Shown here: piece by piece, positions 12,701 to 26,560 of the stretch
How positions within the stretch are numbered: position 1 is the first letter of the stretch
Layout: each line of letters opens with the position of its first letter
Source: Symsagittifera roscoffensis
Taxonomy: Eukaryota > Xenacoelomorpha > Acoela > Convolutidae
Assembly (NCBI RefSeq): GCF_963678635.1
Contig: NC_087066.1
Location: 950,201-1,014,200, forward strand
Direction: 5' to 3'
Length of the DNA: 64,000 bases
The notes under the pieces: generated by a model
Told to the model about the DNA's origin: nothing
The model's database searches: none
The model's input: only the letters and a program-made list of their open reading frames with translations
Program-made: the position numbers and the translations under genes

Positions 12701-14513
12701 TGAATGTTTTCTGTTGTATAATAGTTGTTTTGTTCTCGCTAAGAAAATTAAACTTCGCATTTTCGTTCAACTTGTTTGGAACTGAATCAGTTGTTATGTG
12801 TGATGAATAAAATCCATTCTTTGAATCGGGTAATGGGAGTTGCAAGGAAACGTTTTGTTGCTTTGTGATCCCTGTACCTGGTGATTTACTGTACAAAGTC
12901 TGATGCATATACTACAATTTAAAGCAAAATGGCATACCGTCGATTCCAGGGTTTACTACCCACAAATCTTTTCCAAAGTTCTTGGGAATTGGTTTCAGTT
13001 GAATATTACTCGGTTTCTTGTCAATCTTTTTCTATCTTGTTTTTTGTGCAGCTTTTGGACTCTTTTTTCTTGTGCTCGTAGAATTTGATAAGTGGGGAAT
13101 TGTGGGTCGATTGATTAAAATCTCTTTAAATTGATTTTTGGAGATATACTCTTTAGAGTTTGAATATTTCACCCTGCAAGCCTATCAATTTTAACCTGAT
13201 TTTTATGCGTTCTGTACTTGAGGTCGTTTGAATCAGGAATTGGATATTTCTCCGTTTCAAGCTTCAAAGTTTTAGTAGTTTTTTCGATTCTGTTCAGTTG
13301 AATGTTCTCTGTTGTATAATAGTTGTTTTGTTCTCGCTAAGAAAGTTAAGCTTCGCATTTTCGTTCAACTTGTTTGGAACTGAATCAGTTGTTGTTATTT
13401 GTGATGAATAAAATCCATTCTTTGAATCGGGTAATGGGATTTGCAAGGAAACGTTTTCTTGCTTTGTGATCCCTGTACCTGTTGATTTACTGTACAAAGT
13501 CTGATGCATATACTACAATTTAAAGCAAAATGGCATATTGTTGATTCCAGGGTGTACTACCCACAAATCTTTTCCAAAGTTCCTGGGAGTTGGTTTCAGT
13601 TGAATGTTACTCGGTTTCTTGTCAATATTTTTCTATCTTGTTTTTTGTGCAGCTTTTGGACTCTTTTTTGTTGTGCTCGTATAATTTGATAAGTGGGGAA
13701 TTGTGGGTCGATTGATTAAAATCTCTTTAAATTGATTTTTGGAGATATACTCTTTAGAGTTTGAATATTTCACCCTGCAAGCCTATCAATTTTAACCTGA
13801 TTTTTATGCGTTCTGTAATTGAGGTCGATTGAATCAGGAATTGGATATTTCTCCGTTTCAAGCTTCAAAGTTTTAGTAGTTTTTTCGATTCTGTTCAGTT
13901 GAATGTTCTCTGTTGTATAATAGTTGTTTTGTTCTCGCTAAGAAAGTTAAGCTTCGCATTTTCGTTCAACTTGTTTGGAACTGAATCAGTTGTTGTTATT
14001 TGTGATGAATAAAATCCATTCTTTGAATCGGGTAATGGGATTTGCAAGGAAACGTTTTGTTGCTTTGTGATCCCTGTACCTGTTGATTTACTGTACAAAG
14101 TCTGATGCATATACTACAATTTAAAGCAAAATGGCATACCGTCGATTCCAGGGTGTACTACCCACAAATCTTTTCCAAAGTTCCTGGGAATTGGTTTCAG
14201 TTGAATATTACTCGGTTTCCTGTCAATCTTTTTCTATCTTGTGTTTTGTGCAGCTTTTGGACTCTTTTTTGTTGTGCTCGTATAATTGGATAAGTGGGGA
14301 ATTGTGGGTCGATTGATTAAAATCTCTTTAAATTGATTTTTGGAGATATACTCTTTAGAGTTTGAATATTTCACCCTGCAAGCCTATCAATTTTAACCTG
14401 ATTTTTATGTGTTCTGTAATTGAGGTCGTTTTAACCAGGAATTGGATATTTCTCCGTTTCAAGTTTCAAATTTTTAGTGCAGTTTTTTTGATGCTGTGCA
14501 GTCGAATGATTTC
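9741..14513 (+). repeat. Monomeric ~601-bp array, c-type subfamily
   Basis: Monomer starts 9702, 10303, 10906, 11508, 12112, 12712, 13310, 13911, with lengths 598-604 bp. All carry the c-type phase-zero cassette (TATAATAGTTGTTTTGTTCTCGC followed by GAAAATTAAG). No clear multimer was recognised except that the pair starting 12712 and 13310 shares GAAAGTTAAG or AAGCTTCAAAG variants with 13911. The first five have CAGTTAATG before phase zero and later ones CAGTTGAATG, so the subfamily drifts along the block. The EcoRI site GAATTC in CAGGAATTCG is present in several early copies. Confidence 0.95.
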
Positions 14514-17500
14514 TGTTGTTAAAAAGATGTTTTTTGTCCTCGCTAGGGAAATTAAGCTTCGCATTTTCGTTCAATTTTCGGAACTGAATCAGTTGTTGTT
14601 ACTTGAGGTGAATAAAATTCATTCCTTGAATCAAGTAATGGGATTTGCAAGGAAACGTTTTGTTGCTTTGTGATCCCTGTACCTGTTGATTTACTGTACA
14701 AAGTCTGATGCATATACTACAATTTAAAGCAAAATGGCATACCGTCGATTGCGGGGTGTAGTACCCACAAATCTTTTCCAAAGATCCTGGGAATTGGTTT
14801 CAGTTGAATATTACTCGGTTTCTTGTCAATCTTTTTCTATTTTGTTTTTTTGTGCAGCTTTTGGACTCTATTTTGTTGTGCTCGTATAATTTGATAAGTG
14901 TGGAATTGTGGGTGGATTGATTAAAATCTCTTTAAATTGATTTTTGGAGATATACTCTTTAGAGTTTGAATATTTCTCCCTGCAAGCCTATCAGTTTTAA
15001 CCTGATTTTTATGCGTTCTGTAATTGAGGAAGTTTGAATCAGGAAATGGATGTATCTTCGTTTCAAGTTTCAAATTTTTAGTGCAGTTTTTTTTGATGCT
15101 GTTCAGTCGAATGATTTCTGTTGTTAAAAAGATGTTTTTTGTCCTCGCTAGGGAAATTAAGCTTCGCATTTTCGTTCAATTTTCGGAACTGAATCAGTTG
15201 TTGTTACTTGAGGTGAATAAAATCCCTTCTTTGAATCGGGTAATGGGATTTGCAAGGAAACGTTTTGTTGCTTTGTGATCCCTGTTGATTTACTGTACAA
15301 AGTCTGATGCATATACTACAATTTAAAGCAAAATGGCATTACCGTCGATTCCAGGGTGTACTACCCACAAATCTTTTCCAAAGTTCCTGGGAATTGGTTT
15401 CAGTTGAATATTACTCGGTTTCTTGTCAGTCTTTTTCTATCTTGTTTTTTGTGCAGCTTTTGGACTCTTTTTTGTTGTGCTCGTATAATTTGATAAGTAA
15501 TGAATTGTGGGTCGATTGATTAAAATCTCTTTAAATTGATTTTTGGAGATATACTCTTTAGAGTTTGAATATTTCACCCTGCAAGCCTATCAATTTTAAC
15601 CTGATTTTTATGCGTTCTGTAATTGAGGTCGTTTGAATCAGGAATTGGATATTTCTCTGTTTCAAGCTTCAAAGTTTTAGTAGTTTTTTCGATTCTGTTC
15701 AGTTGAATATTTTCTGATGTATAATAGTTGTTTTGTTCTCGCTAAGAAAATTAAGCTTCGCATTTTCGATCAACTTGTTTGGAATTGAATCAGTTGTTGT
15801 TACTTGAGGTGAATAAAATCCCTTCTTTGAATCGGGTAATGGGATTTGCAAGGAAACGTTTTGTTGCTTTGTGATCCCTGTACCTGTTGATTTACTGTAC
15901 TAAGTCTGATGCATATACTACAGTTTAAAGCAAAATGGCATTACCGTCGATTCCAGGGTGTACTACCCACAAATCTTTTCCAAAGTTCCTGGGAATTGGT
16001 TTCAGTTGAATATTACTCGGTTTCTTGTCAGTCTTTTTCTATCTTGTTTTTTGTGCAGCTTTTGGACTCTTTTTTGTTGTGCTCGTATAATTTGATAAGT
16101 GGGGAATTGTGGGTCGATTGATTAAAATCTCTTTAAATTGATTTTTGGAGATATACTCTTTAGAGTTTGAATATTTCACCCTGCAAGCCTGTCAATTTTA
16201 ACCTGATTTTTATGCGTTCTGTAATTGAGGTCGTTTGAATCAGGAATTGGATATTTCTCCGTTTCAAGCTTCAAAGTTTTAGTAGTTTTTTCGATTCTGT
16301 TCAGTTGAATATTTTCTGATGTATAATAGTTGTTTTGTTCTCGCTAAGAAAATTAAGCTTCGCATTTTCGATCAACTTGTTTGGAACTGAATCAGTTGTT
16401 GTTATTTGTGATGAATAAAATCCATTCTTTGAATCGGGTAATGGGATTTGCAAGGAAACGTTTTGTTGCTTTGTGATCCCTGTACCTGGTGATTTACTGT
16501 AAAAAGTCTGATGCATATACTACAATTTAAAGCAAAATGGCATACCGTCGATTGCTGAGTGTAGTACCCACAAATCTTTTCCAAAGTTCCTGGGAATTGG
16601 TTTCAGTTGAATATTACTCGGTTTCTTGTCAATCTTTTTCTATTTTGTTTTTTGTGCAGCTTTTGGACTCTTTTTTGTTGTGCTCGTATAATTTGTTAAG
16701 TGGGGAATTGTGGTTCGATTGATTTAAATCTCTTTAAATTGATTTTTGGAGATATACTCTTTAGAGTTTGAATATTTCACCCTGTAAGCCTATCTGTTTT
16801 AACCTGATTTTTATGCGTTCTTTAATTGAGGAATTTTGAATCAGGAAATGGATGTATCTCCGTTTCAAGTTTCAAATTTTTAGTGCAGTTTTTTTGATGC
16901 TGTTCAGTCGAATGATTTCTGTTGTTGAAAAGATGTTTTTTGTCCTCGCTAGGGAAATTAAGCTTCGCATTTTCGTTCAATTTTCGGAACTGAGTCAGTT
17001 GTTGTTACTTGTGGTGAATAAAATCCCTTCTTTGAATCGGGTAATGGGATTTGCAAGGAAACGTTTTGTTGCTTTGTGATCCCTGTACCTGTTGATTTAC
17101 TGTACAAAGTCTGATGCATATACTACAATTTAAAGCAAAATGGCATACCGTCGATTCCAGGGTGTACTACCCACAAATCTTTTCCAAAGTTCCTGGGAAT
17201 TGGTTTCAGTTGAATATTACTCGGTTTCTTGTCAATCTTTTTCTATCTTGTTTTTTGTGCAGCTTTTGGACTCTTTTTTGTTGTGCTCGTATAATTTGAT
17301 AAGTGGGGAATTGTGGGTCGATTGATTAAAATCTCTTTAAATTGATTTTTGGAGATATACTCTTTAGAGTTTGAATATTTCACCCTGCAAGCCTATCAAT
17401 TTTAACCTGATTTTTATGCGTTCTGTAATTGAGGTCGTTTGAATCAGGAATTGGATATTTCTCAGTTTCAAGCTTCAAAGTTTTAGTAGTTTTTTCGATT

Positions 17501-18374
17501 CTGTTCAGTTGAATATTTTCTGATGTATAATAGTTGTTTTGTTCTCGATAAGAAAATTAAGCTTCGCATTTTCGATCAACTTGTTTGGAACTGAATCAGT
17601 TGTTGTTATTTGTGATGAATAATATTCATTCATTGAATCAAGTAATGGGATTTGCAAGGAAACGTTTTGTTGCTTTGTGATCCCTGTACCTGTTGATTTA
17701 CTGTACAAAGTCTGATGCATATACTACAATTTAAAGCAAAATTGCATACCGTCGATTGCGGGGTGTAGTACCCACAAATCTTTTCCAAAGTTCCTGGGAA
17801 TTGGTTTCAGTTGAATATTACTCGGTTTCTTGTCAATATTTTTCTATTTTGTTTTTTGTGCAGCTTTTGGACTCTATTTTGTTGTGCTCGTATAATTTGA
17901 TAAGTGTGGAATTGTGGGTCGATTGATTAAAATCTCTTTAAATTGATTTTTGGAGATATACTCTTTAGAGTTTGAATATTTCACCCTGCAAGCCTATCAG
18001 TTTTAACCTGATTTTTATGCGTTCTGTAATTGAGGAAGTTTGAATCAGGAAATGGATGTATCTTCGTTTCAAGTTTCAAATTTTTTATGCATTTTTTTTG
18101 ATGCTGTTCAGTCGAACGATTTCTGTTGTTAAAAAGATGTTTTTTGTCCTCGCTAGGGAAATTAAGCTTCGCATTTTCGTTCAATTTTCGGAACTGAATC
18201 AGTTGTTGTTACTTGTAGTGAATAAAATCCCTTCTTTGAATCGGGTAATGGGATTTGCAAGGAAACGTTTTGTTGCTTTGTGATCCCTGTACCTGTTGAT
18301 TTACTGTACAAAGTCTGATGCATATACTACAATTTAAAGCAAAATGGCATATTGTCGATTCCAGGTTGTAATAC
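14514..18374 (+). repeat. Mixed c-type and d-type monomers, no fixed HOR
   Basis: Monomer starts 14514, 15119, 15715, 16317, 16920, 17521, 18124. Phase-zero cassettes run d, d, c, c, d, c, d. The d cassette reads TTGTTAAAAAGATG then TTTGTCCTCGCTAGGG and is preceded by GCAGTTTTTTTGATGCTG and TCAGTCGAATGATTTC. The c cassette reads TATAATAGTTGTTTTG and is preceded by TTTTAGTAGTTTTTTCG. The rest of the monomer is common to both. The copy starting 15119 is 596 bp because it lost about 6 bp in the CCCTGTACCTGTTG block (reads CCCTGTTG at ~15281). Confidence 0.93.
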
Positions 18375-20785
18375 CCACAAATCTTTTCCAAAGTTCCTGG
18401 GAATTGGTTTCAGTTGAATATTACTCGGTTTCTTGTCAATCTTTTTCTATCTTGTTTTTTGTGCAGCTTTTGGTTTCTTTTTTGTTGTGCTCGTATAATT
18501 TGATAAGTGGGGAATTGTGGGTCGATTGATTAAAGTATCTTTAAATTGATATTTGGAGGTATACTCTTTAGAGTTTGAATATTTCACCCTGCAAGCCTAT
18601 CAGTTTTAACCTGATTTTTATGCGTTCTGTAATTGAGGAAGTTTGAATCAGGAAATGGATGTATCTCCGTTTCAAGTTTCAAATTTTTAGTGCAGTTTTT
18701 TTTGATACTGTTCAGTCGAATGATTTCTGTTGTAAAAAGATGTTTTTTGTCCTCGCTAGGGAAATTAAGCTTCGCATTTTCGTTCAATTTTCGGAACTGA
18801 ATCAGTTGTTGTTACTTGTGGTGAATAAAATCCATTCTTTGAATCGGGTAATGGGATTTGCAAGGAAACGTTTTGTTGCTTTGTGATCCCTGTACCTGTT
18901 GATTTACTGTACAAAGTCTGATGCATATACTACAATTTAGAGCAAAATGGTATACCGTCGATTGCGGGGTGCAGTACCCACAAATCTTTTCCAAAGTTCC
19001 TGGGAATTGGTTTCAGTTGAATATTACTCGGTTTCTTGTCAATCTTTTTCTATCTTGTTTTTTGTGCAGCTTTTGGTTTCTTTTTTGTTGTGCTCGTATA
19101 ATTTGATAAGTGGGGAATTGTGGGTCGATTGATTAAAGTATCTTTAAATTGATATTTGGAGATATACTCTTTAGAGTTTGAATATTTCACCCTGCAAGCC
19201 CATCAGTTTTAACCTGATTTTTATGCGTACTGTAATTGAGGAAGTTTGAATCAGGAAATGGATGTATCTTCGTTTCAAGTTTCAAATTTTTAGTGCATTT
19301 TTTTTGATGCTGTTCAGTCGAACGATTTCTGTTGTTAAAAAGATGTTTTTTGTCCTCGCTAGGGAAATTTAGCTTCGCATTTTTGTTCAATTTTCGGAAC
19401 TGAATCAGTTGTTGTTACTTGCGGCGAATAAAATCCCTTCTTTGAATCGGGTAATGGGATTTGCAAGGAAACGTTTTGTTGCTTTGTGATCCCTGTACCT
19501 GTTGATTTACTGTACAAAGTCTGATGCATATACTACAATTTAAAGCAAAATGGCATATTGTCGATTCCAGGGTGTACTACCCACAAATCTTTTCCAAAGT
19601 TCCTGGGAATTGGTTTCAGTTGAATATTACTCGATTTCTTGTCAATCTTTTTCTATTTTGTTTTTTGTGCAGCTTTTGGACTCTATTTTGTTGTGCTCGT
19701 ATAATTTGATAAGTGTGGAATTGTGGTTCGATTGATTAAAATCTCTTTAAATTGATTTTTGGAGATATACTCTTTAGAGTTTGAATATTTCACCCTGCAA
19801 GCCTATCAGTTTTAACCTGATTTTTATGCGTTCTGTAATTGAGGAAGTTTGAATCAGGAAATGGATGTATCTCCGTTTCAAGTTTGAAGTTTTTAGTGCA
19901 GTTTTTTTGATGCTGTTCAGTCGAATGATTTCTGTTGTTAAAAAGATGTTTTTTGTCCTCGCTAGGGAAATTAAGCTTCGCATTTTCGTTCAATTTTCGG
20001 AACTGAATCAGTTGTTGTTACTTGTGGTGAATAAAATCCATTCTTTGAATCGGGTAATGGGATTTGCAAGGAAACGTTTTGTTGCTTTGTGATCCCTGTA
20101 CCTATTGATTTACTGTACAAAGTCTGATGCATATACTACAATTTAAAGCAAAATGGCATATTGTTGATTCCAGGGTGTACTACCCACAAATCTTTTCCAA
20201 AGTTCCTGGGAATTGGTTTCAGTTGAATATTACTCGGCTTCTTGTCAATCTTTTTCTATCTTGTTTTTTGTGCAGCTTTTGGTTTCTTTTTTGTTGTGCT
20301 CGTATAATTTGATAAGTGGGGAATTGTGGGTCGATTGATGTTTAAAGTGTCTTTAAATTGATTTTTGGAGATATACTTTTTAGAGTTTGAATATTTCACC
20401 CTGCAAGCCTATCAATTTTAACCTGATTTTTATGCTTTCTGTAATTGAGGTCGTTTGAATCAGGAATTGGATATTTCTCAGTTTCAAGCTTCAAAGTTTT
20501 AGTAGTTTTTTCGATTCTGTTCAGTTGAATATTTTCTGATGTATAATAGTTGTTTTGTTCTCGCTAAGAAAATTAAGCTTCGAATTTTCGATCAACTTGT
20601 TTGGAACTGAATCAGTTGTTGTTATTTGTGATGAATAAAATCCATTCTTTGAATCGGGTAATGGATTTTGCATGGAAACGTTTTGTTGCTTTGTGATCCC
20701 TGTACCTGTTGATTTACTGTACAAATTCTGATGCATATACTACAATTTAAAGCAAAATGGCATATTGTTGATTCCAGGGTGTACT
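18375..20785 (+). repeat. 2411-bp tetrameric HOR, copy 1
   Basis: Monomer starts inside: 18728, 19330, 19933 (all d-type) and 20537 (c-type). Correspondence with copy 2 at +2411 bp begins near 18375 and includes rare shared variants: GGAGGTATAC at ~18555 and ~20968, the one-T-shorter TTGTAAAAAGATG at 18729 and 21140, GCGTACTG at ~19225 and ~21636, TTGCGGCGAATAAA at ~19420 and ~21831, GATTGATGTTTAAAG at ~20333 and ~22744, and ATGCTTTCTG at ~20432 and ~22843. Confidence 0.94.
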
Positions 20786-23167
20786 ACCCACAAATCTTTT
20801 CCAAAGTTCCTGGGAATTGGTTTCAGTTGAATATTACTCGGTTTCTTGTCAATCTTTTTCTATCTTGTTTTTTGTGCAGCTTTTGGTTTCTTTTTGTTGT
20901 GCTCGTATAATTTGATAAGTGGGGAATTGTGGGTCGATTGATTAAAGTATCTTTAAATTGATTTTTGGAGGTATACTCTTTAGAGTTTGAATATTTCACC
21001 CTGCAAGCCTATCAGTTTTAACCTGATTTTTATGCGTTCTGTAATTGAGGAAGTTTGAATCAGGAAATGGATGTATCTCCGTTTCAAGTTTCAAATTTTT
21101 AGTGCAGTTTTTTTGATACTGTTCAGTCGAATGATTTCTGTTGTAAAAAGATGTTTTTTGTCCTCGCTAGGGAAATTAAGCTTCGCATTTTCGTTCAATT
21201 TTCGGAACTGAATCAGTTGTTGTTACTTGTGGTGAATAAAATCCATTCTTTGAATCGGGTAATGGGATTTGCAAGGAAACGTTTTGTTGCTTTGTGATCC
21301 CTGTACCTGTTGATTTACTGTACAAAGTCTGATGCATATACTACAATTTAGAGCAAAATGGTATACCGTCGATTGCGGGGTGTAGTACCCACAAATCTTT
21401 TCCAAAGTTCCTGGGAATTGGTTTCAGTTGAATATTACTCGGTTTCTTGTCAATCTTTTTCTATCTTGTTTTTTGTGCAGCTTTTGGTTTCTTTTTTGTT
21501 GTGCTCGTATAATTTGATAAGTGGGGAATTGTGGGTCGATTGATTAAAATCTCTTTAAATTGATTTTTGGAGATATACTCTTTAGAGTTTGAATATTTCG
21601 CCCTGCAAGCCCATCAGTTTTAACCTGATTTTTATGCGTACTGTAATTGAGGAAGTTTGAATCAGGAAATGGATGTATCTTCGTTTCAAGTTTCAAATTT
21701 TTAGTGCATTTTTTTTGATGCTGTTCAGTCGAACGATTTCTGTTGTTAAAAAGATGTTTTTTGTCCTCGCTAGGGAAATTTAGCTTCGCATTTTCGTTCA
21801 ATTTTCGGAACTGAATCAGTTGTTGTTACTTGCGGCGAATAAAATCCCTTCTTTGAATCGGGTAATGGGATTTGCAAGCAAACGTTTTGTTGCTTTGTGA
21901 TCCCTGTACCTGTTGATTTACTGTACAAAGTCTGATGCATATACTACAATTTAAAGCAAAATGGCATATTGTCGATTCCAGGGTGTACTACCCACAAATC
22001 TTTTCCAAAGTTCCTGGGAATTGGTTTCAGTTGAATATTACTCGATTTCTTGTCAATCTTTTTCTATTTTGTTTTTTGTGCAGCTTTTGGACTCTATTTT
22101 GTTGTGCTCGTATAATTTGATAAGTCTGGAATTGTGGTTCGATTGATTAAAATCTCTTTAAATTGATTTTTGGAGATATACTCTTTAGAGTTTGAATATT
22201 TCACCCTGCAAGCCTATCAGTTTTAACCTGATTTTTATGCGTTCTGTAATTGAGGAAGTTTGAATCAGGAAATGGATGTATCTCCGTTTCAAGTTTGAAG
22301 TTTTTAGTGCAGTTTTTTTGATGCTGTTCAGTCGAATGATTTCTGTTGTTAAAAAGATGTTTTTTGTCCTCGCTAAAGAAATTAAGCTTCGCATTTTCGT
22401 TCAATTTTCGGAACTGAATCAGTTGTTGTTACTTGTGGTGAATAAAATCCATTCTTTGAATCGGGTAATGGGATTTGCAAGGAAACGTTTTGTTGCTTTG
22501 TGATCCCTGTACCTATTGATTTACTGTACAAAGTCTGATGCATATACTACAATTTAAAGCAAAATGGCATATTGTTGATTCCAGGGTGTACTACCCACAA
22601 ATCTTTTCCAAAGTTCCTGGGAATTGGTTTCAGTTGAATATTACTCGGCTTCTTGTCAATCTTTTTCTATCTTGTTTTTTGTGCAGCTTTTGGTTTCTTT
22701 TTTGTTGTGCTCGTATAATTTGATAAGTGGGGAATTGTGGGTCGATTGATGTTTAAAGTGTCTTTAAATTGATTTTTGGAGATATACTTTTTAGAGTTTG
22801 AATATTTCACCCTGCAAGCCTATCAATTTTAACCTGATTTTTATGCTTTCTGTAATTGAGGTCGTTTGAATCAGGAATTGGATATTTCTCAGTTTCAAGC
22901 TTCAAAGTTTTAGTAGTTTTTTCGATTCTGTTCAGTTGAATATTTTCTGATGTATAATAGTTGTTTTGTTCTCGCTAAGAAAATTAAGCTTCGCATTTTC
23001 GATCAACTTGTTTGGAACTGAATCAGTTGTTGTTATTTGTGATGAATAAAATCCATTCTTTGAATCGGGTAATGGATTTTGCATGGAAACGTTTTGTTGC
23101 TTTGTGATCCCTGTACCTGTTGATTTACTGTACAAATTCTGATGCATATACTACAATTTAAAGCAAA
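20786..23167 (+). repeat. 2411-bp tetrameric HOR, copy 2
   Basis: Monomer starts 21139, 21741, 22344 (d-type) and 22948 (c-type), matching copy 1 at -2411 bp. The match stops near 23167, where copy 2 reads ATACCGTCGATTCC while the equivalent in copy 1 reads ATATTGTTGATTCC. Within the unit the two copies differ by scattered changes plus a cluster near 21546-21570 versus 19135-19159, possibly a conversion patch from a neighbouring subfamily. Confidence 0.93.
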
Positions 23168-24109
23168 ATGGCATACCGTCGATTCCAGGGTGTAGTACCC
23201 ACAAATCTTTTCCAAAGTTCCTGGGAATTGGTTTCAGTTGAATATTACTCGGTTTCTTGTCAATCTTTTTCTATTTTGTTTTTTGTGCAGCTTTTGGACT
23301 CTATTTTGTTGTGCTCGTATAATTTGATAAGTGTGGAATTGTGGGTCGATTGATTAAAGTATCTTTAAATTGATTTTTGGAGATATACTCTTTAGAGTTT
23401 GAATATTTCACCCTGCAAGCCTATCAGTTTTAACCTGATTTTTATGCGTTCTGTAATTGAGGAAGTTTGAATCAGGAAATGGATGTATCTCCGTTTCAAG
23501 TTTCAAATTTTTAGTGCAGTTTTTTTGATACTGTTCAGTCGAATGATTTCTGTTGTTAAAAAGATGTTTTTTGTCCTCGCTAGGGAAATTAAGCTTCGCA
23601 TTTTCGTTCAATTTTCGGAACTGAATCAGTTGTTGTTACTTGTGGTGAATAAAATCCATTCTTTGAATCGGGTAATGGGATTTGCAAGGAAACGTTTTGT
23701 TGCTTTGTGATCCCTGTACCTGTTGATTTACTGTACAAAGTCTGATGCATATACTACAATTTAGAGCAAAATGGTATACCGTCGATTGCGGGGTGTAGTA
23801 CCCACAAATCTTTTCCAAAGTTCCTGGGAATTGGTTTCAGTTGAATATTACTCGGTTTCTTTTCAATCTTTTTCTATCTTGTTTTTGTGCAGCTTTTGGT
23901 TTCTTTTTTGTTGTGCTCGTATAATTTGATAAGTGGGGAATTGTGGGTCGATTGATTAAAATTTCTTCAAATTGATTTTTGGAGATATACTCTTTAGAGT
24001 TTGAATATTTCACCCTGCAAGCCTATCAGTTTTAACCTGATTTTTATGCGTACTGTAATTGAGGAAGTTTGAATCAGGAATTGAATGTATCTTCGTTTCA
24101 AGTTTCAAA
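23168..24109 (+). repeat. Spacer monomers between two HOR blocks
   Basis: The 3' part of the monomer starting at 22948 and most of the d-type monomer starting at 23551. They carry GGACTCTATTTTG and GGTTTCTTTTTTG versions of the same position in successive copies, with no period-sized partner recognised nearby. Nothing other than satellite is present. Confidence 0.88.
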
Positions 24110-25314
24110 TTTTTAGTGCATTTTTTTGATGCTGTTCAGTCGAACGATTTCTGTTGTTAAAAAGATGTTTTTTGTCCTCGCTAGGGAAATTAAGCTTCGC
24201 ATTTTCGTTCAATTTTCGGAACTGAATCAGTTGTTGTTACTTGTGGTGAATAAAATCCCTTCTTTGAATCGGGTAATGGGATTTGCAAGGAAACGTTTTG
24301 TTGCTTTGTGATCCCTGTACCTGTTGATTTACTGTACAAAGTCTGATGCATATACTACAATTTGAAGCAAAATGGCATATTGTCGATTCCAGGGTGTACT
24401 ACCCACAAATCTTTTCCAAAGTTCCTGGGAATTGGTTTCAGTTGAATATTACTCGGTTTCTTGTCAATCTTTTTCTATTTTGTTTTTTGTGCAGCTTTTG
24501 GACTCTATTTTGTTGTGCTCGTATAATTTGATAAGTGTGGAATTGTGGGTCGATTGATTAAATCTCTTTAAATTGATTTTTGGAGATATACTCTTTAGAG
24601 TTTGAATATTTCACCCTGCAAGCCTATCAGTTTTAACCTGATTTTTATGCGTTCTGTAATTGAGGAAGTTTGAATCAGGAAATGGATGTATCTCCGTTTC
24701 AAGTTTGAAATTTTTAGTGCAGTTTTTTTGATGCTGTTCAGTCGAATGATTTCTGTTGTTAAAAAGATGTTTTTTGTCCTCGCTAGGGAAATTAAGCTTC
24801 GCATTTTCGTTCAATTTTCGGAACTGAATCAGTTGTTGTTACTTGTGGTGAATAAAATCCATTCTTTGAATCGGGTAATGGGATTTGCAAGGAAACGTTT
24901 TGTTGCTTTGTGATCCCTGTACCTATTGATTTACTGTACAAAGTCTGATGCATATACTACAATTTAAAGCAAAATGGCATATTGTTGATTCCAGGGTGTA
25001 CTACCCACAAATCTTTTCCAAAGTTCCTGGGAATTGGTTTCAGTTGAATATTACTCGGTTTCTTGTCAATCTTTTTCTATTTTGTTTTTTGTGCAGCTTT
25101 TGGACTCTATTTTGTTGTGCTCGTATAATTTGATAAGCGTGGAATTGTGGGTCGATTGATTAAAGTATCTTTAAATTGATTTTTGGAGATATACTCTTTA
25201 GAGTTTGAATATTTCACCCTGCAAGCCTATCAGTTTTAACCTGATTTTTATGCGTTCTGTAATTGAGGAAGTTTGAATCAGGAAATGGATGTATCTCCGT
25301 TTCAAGTTTCAAAT
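24110..25314 (+). repeat. 1204-bp dimeric HOR, copy 1
   Basis: Monomer starts 24152 and 24754, both d-type. The first has the TCAGTCGAACG variant and ATCCCTTC, the second TCAGTCGAATG, ATCCATTC and CCTATTGATTTAC. The same alternation repeats 1204-1205 bp later. Confidence 0.9.
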
Positions 25315-26560
25315 TTTTAGTGCATTTTTTTGATGCTGTTCAGTCGAACGATTTCTGTTGTTATAAAGATGTTTTTTGTCCTCGCTAGGGAAATTAAGCT
25401 TCGCATTTTCGTTCAATTTTCGGAACTGAATCAGTTGTTGTTACTTGCGGTGAATAAAATCCCTTCTTTGAATCGGGTAATGGGATTTGCAAGGAAACGT
25501 TTTGTTGCTTTGTGATCCCTGTACCTGTTGATTTACTGTACAAAGTCTGATGCATATACTACAATTTAAAGCAAAATGGCATATTGTCGATTCCAGGGTG
25601 TACTACCCACAAATCTTTTCCAAAGTTCCTGGGAATTGGTTTCAGTTGAATATTACTCGGTTTCTTGTCAATCTTTTTCTATTTTGTTTTTTGTGCAGCT
25701 TTTGGACTCTATTTTGTTGTGCTCGTATAATTTGATAAGTGTGGAATTGTGGGTCGATTGATTAAAATCTCTTTAAATTGATTTTTGGAGATATACTCTT
25801 TAGAGTTTGAATATTTCACCCTGCAAGCCTATCAGTTTTAACCTGATTTTTATGCGTTCTGTAATTGAGGAAGTTTGAATTAGGAAATGGATGTATCTCC
25901 GTTTCAAGTTTGAAATTTTTAGTGCAGTTTTTTTGATGCTGTTCAGTCGAATGATTTCTGTTGTTAAAAAGATGTTTTTTGTCCTCGCTAGGGAAATTAA
26001 GCTTCGCATTTTCGTTCAATTTTCGGAACTGAATCAGTTGTTGTTACTTGTGGTGAATAAAATCCATTCTTTGAATCGGGTAATGGGATTTGCAAGGAAA
26101 CGTTTTGTTGCTTTGTGATCCCTGTACCTATTGATTTACTGTACAAAGTCTGATGCATATACTACAATTTAAAGCAAAATGGCATATTGTTGATTCCAGG
26201 GTGTACTACCCACAAATCTTTTCCAAAGTTCCTGGGAATTGGTTTCAGTTGAATATTACTCGGCTTCTTGTCAATCTTTTTCTAACTTGTTTTTTGTGCA
26301 GCTTTTGGTTTCTTTTTTGTTGTGCTCGTATAATTTGATAAGTGGGGAATTGTGGGTCGATTGATTAAAGTATCTTTAGATTGATTTTTGGAGATATACT
26401 CTTTAGAGTTTGAATATTTCACCCTGCAAGCCTATCAATTTTAACCTGATTTTTATGCGTTCTGTAATTGAGGTTGTTTGAATCAGGAATTGGATATTTC
26501 TCCGTTTCAAGCTTCAAATTTATAGTAGTTTTTTTCGATTCTGTTCAGTTGAATGTTTTC
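25315..26560 (+). repeat. 1204-bp dimeric HOR, copy 2, plus divergent 3' tail
   Basis: Monomer starts 25356 and 25959. They match copy 1 at +1204 bp up to about 26262. The tail 26263-26560 changes to the CGGCTTCTTGTC and GGTTTCTTTTTTG version also found in the third member of the 2411-bp HOR, so the copy ends in a recombinant monomer. Confidence 0.88.
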
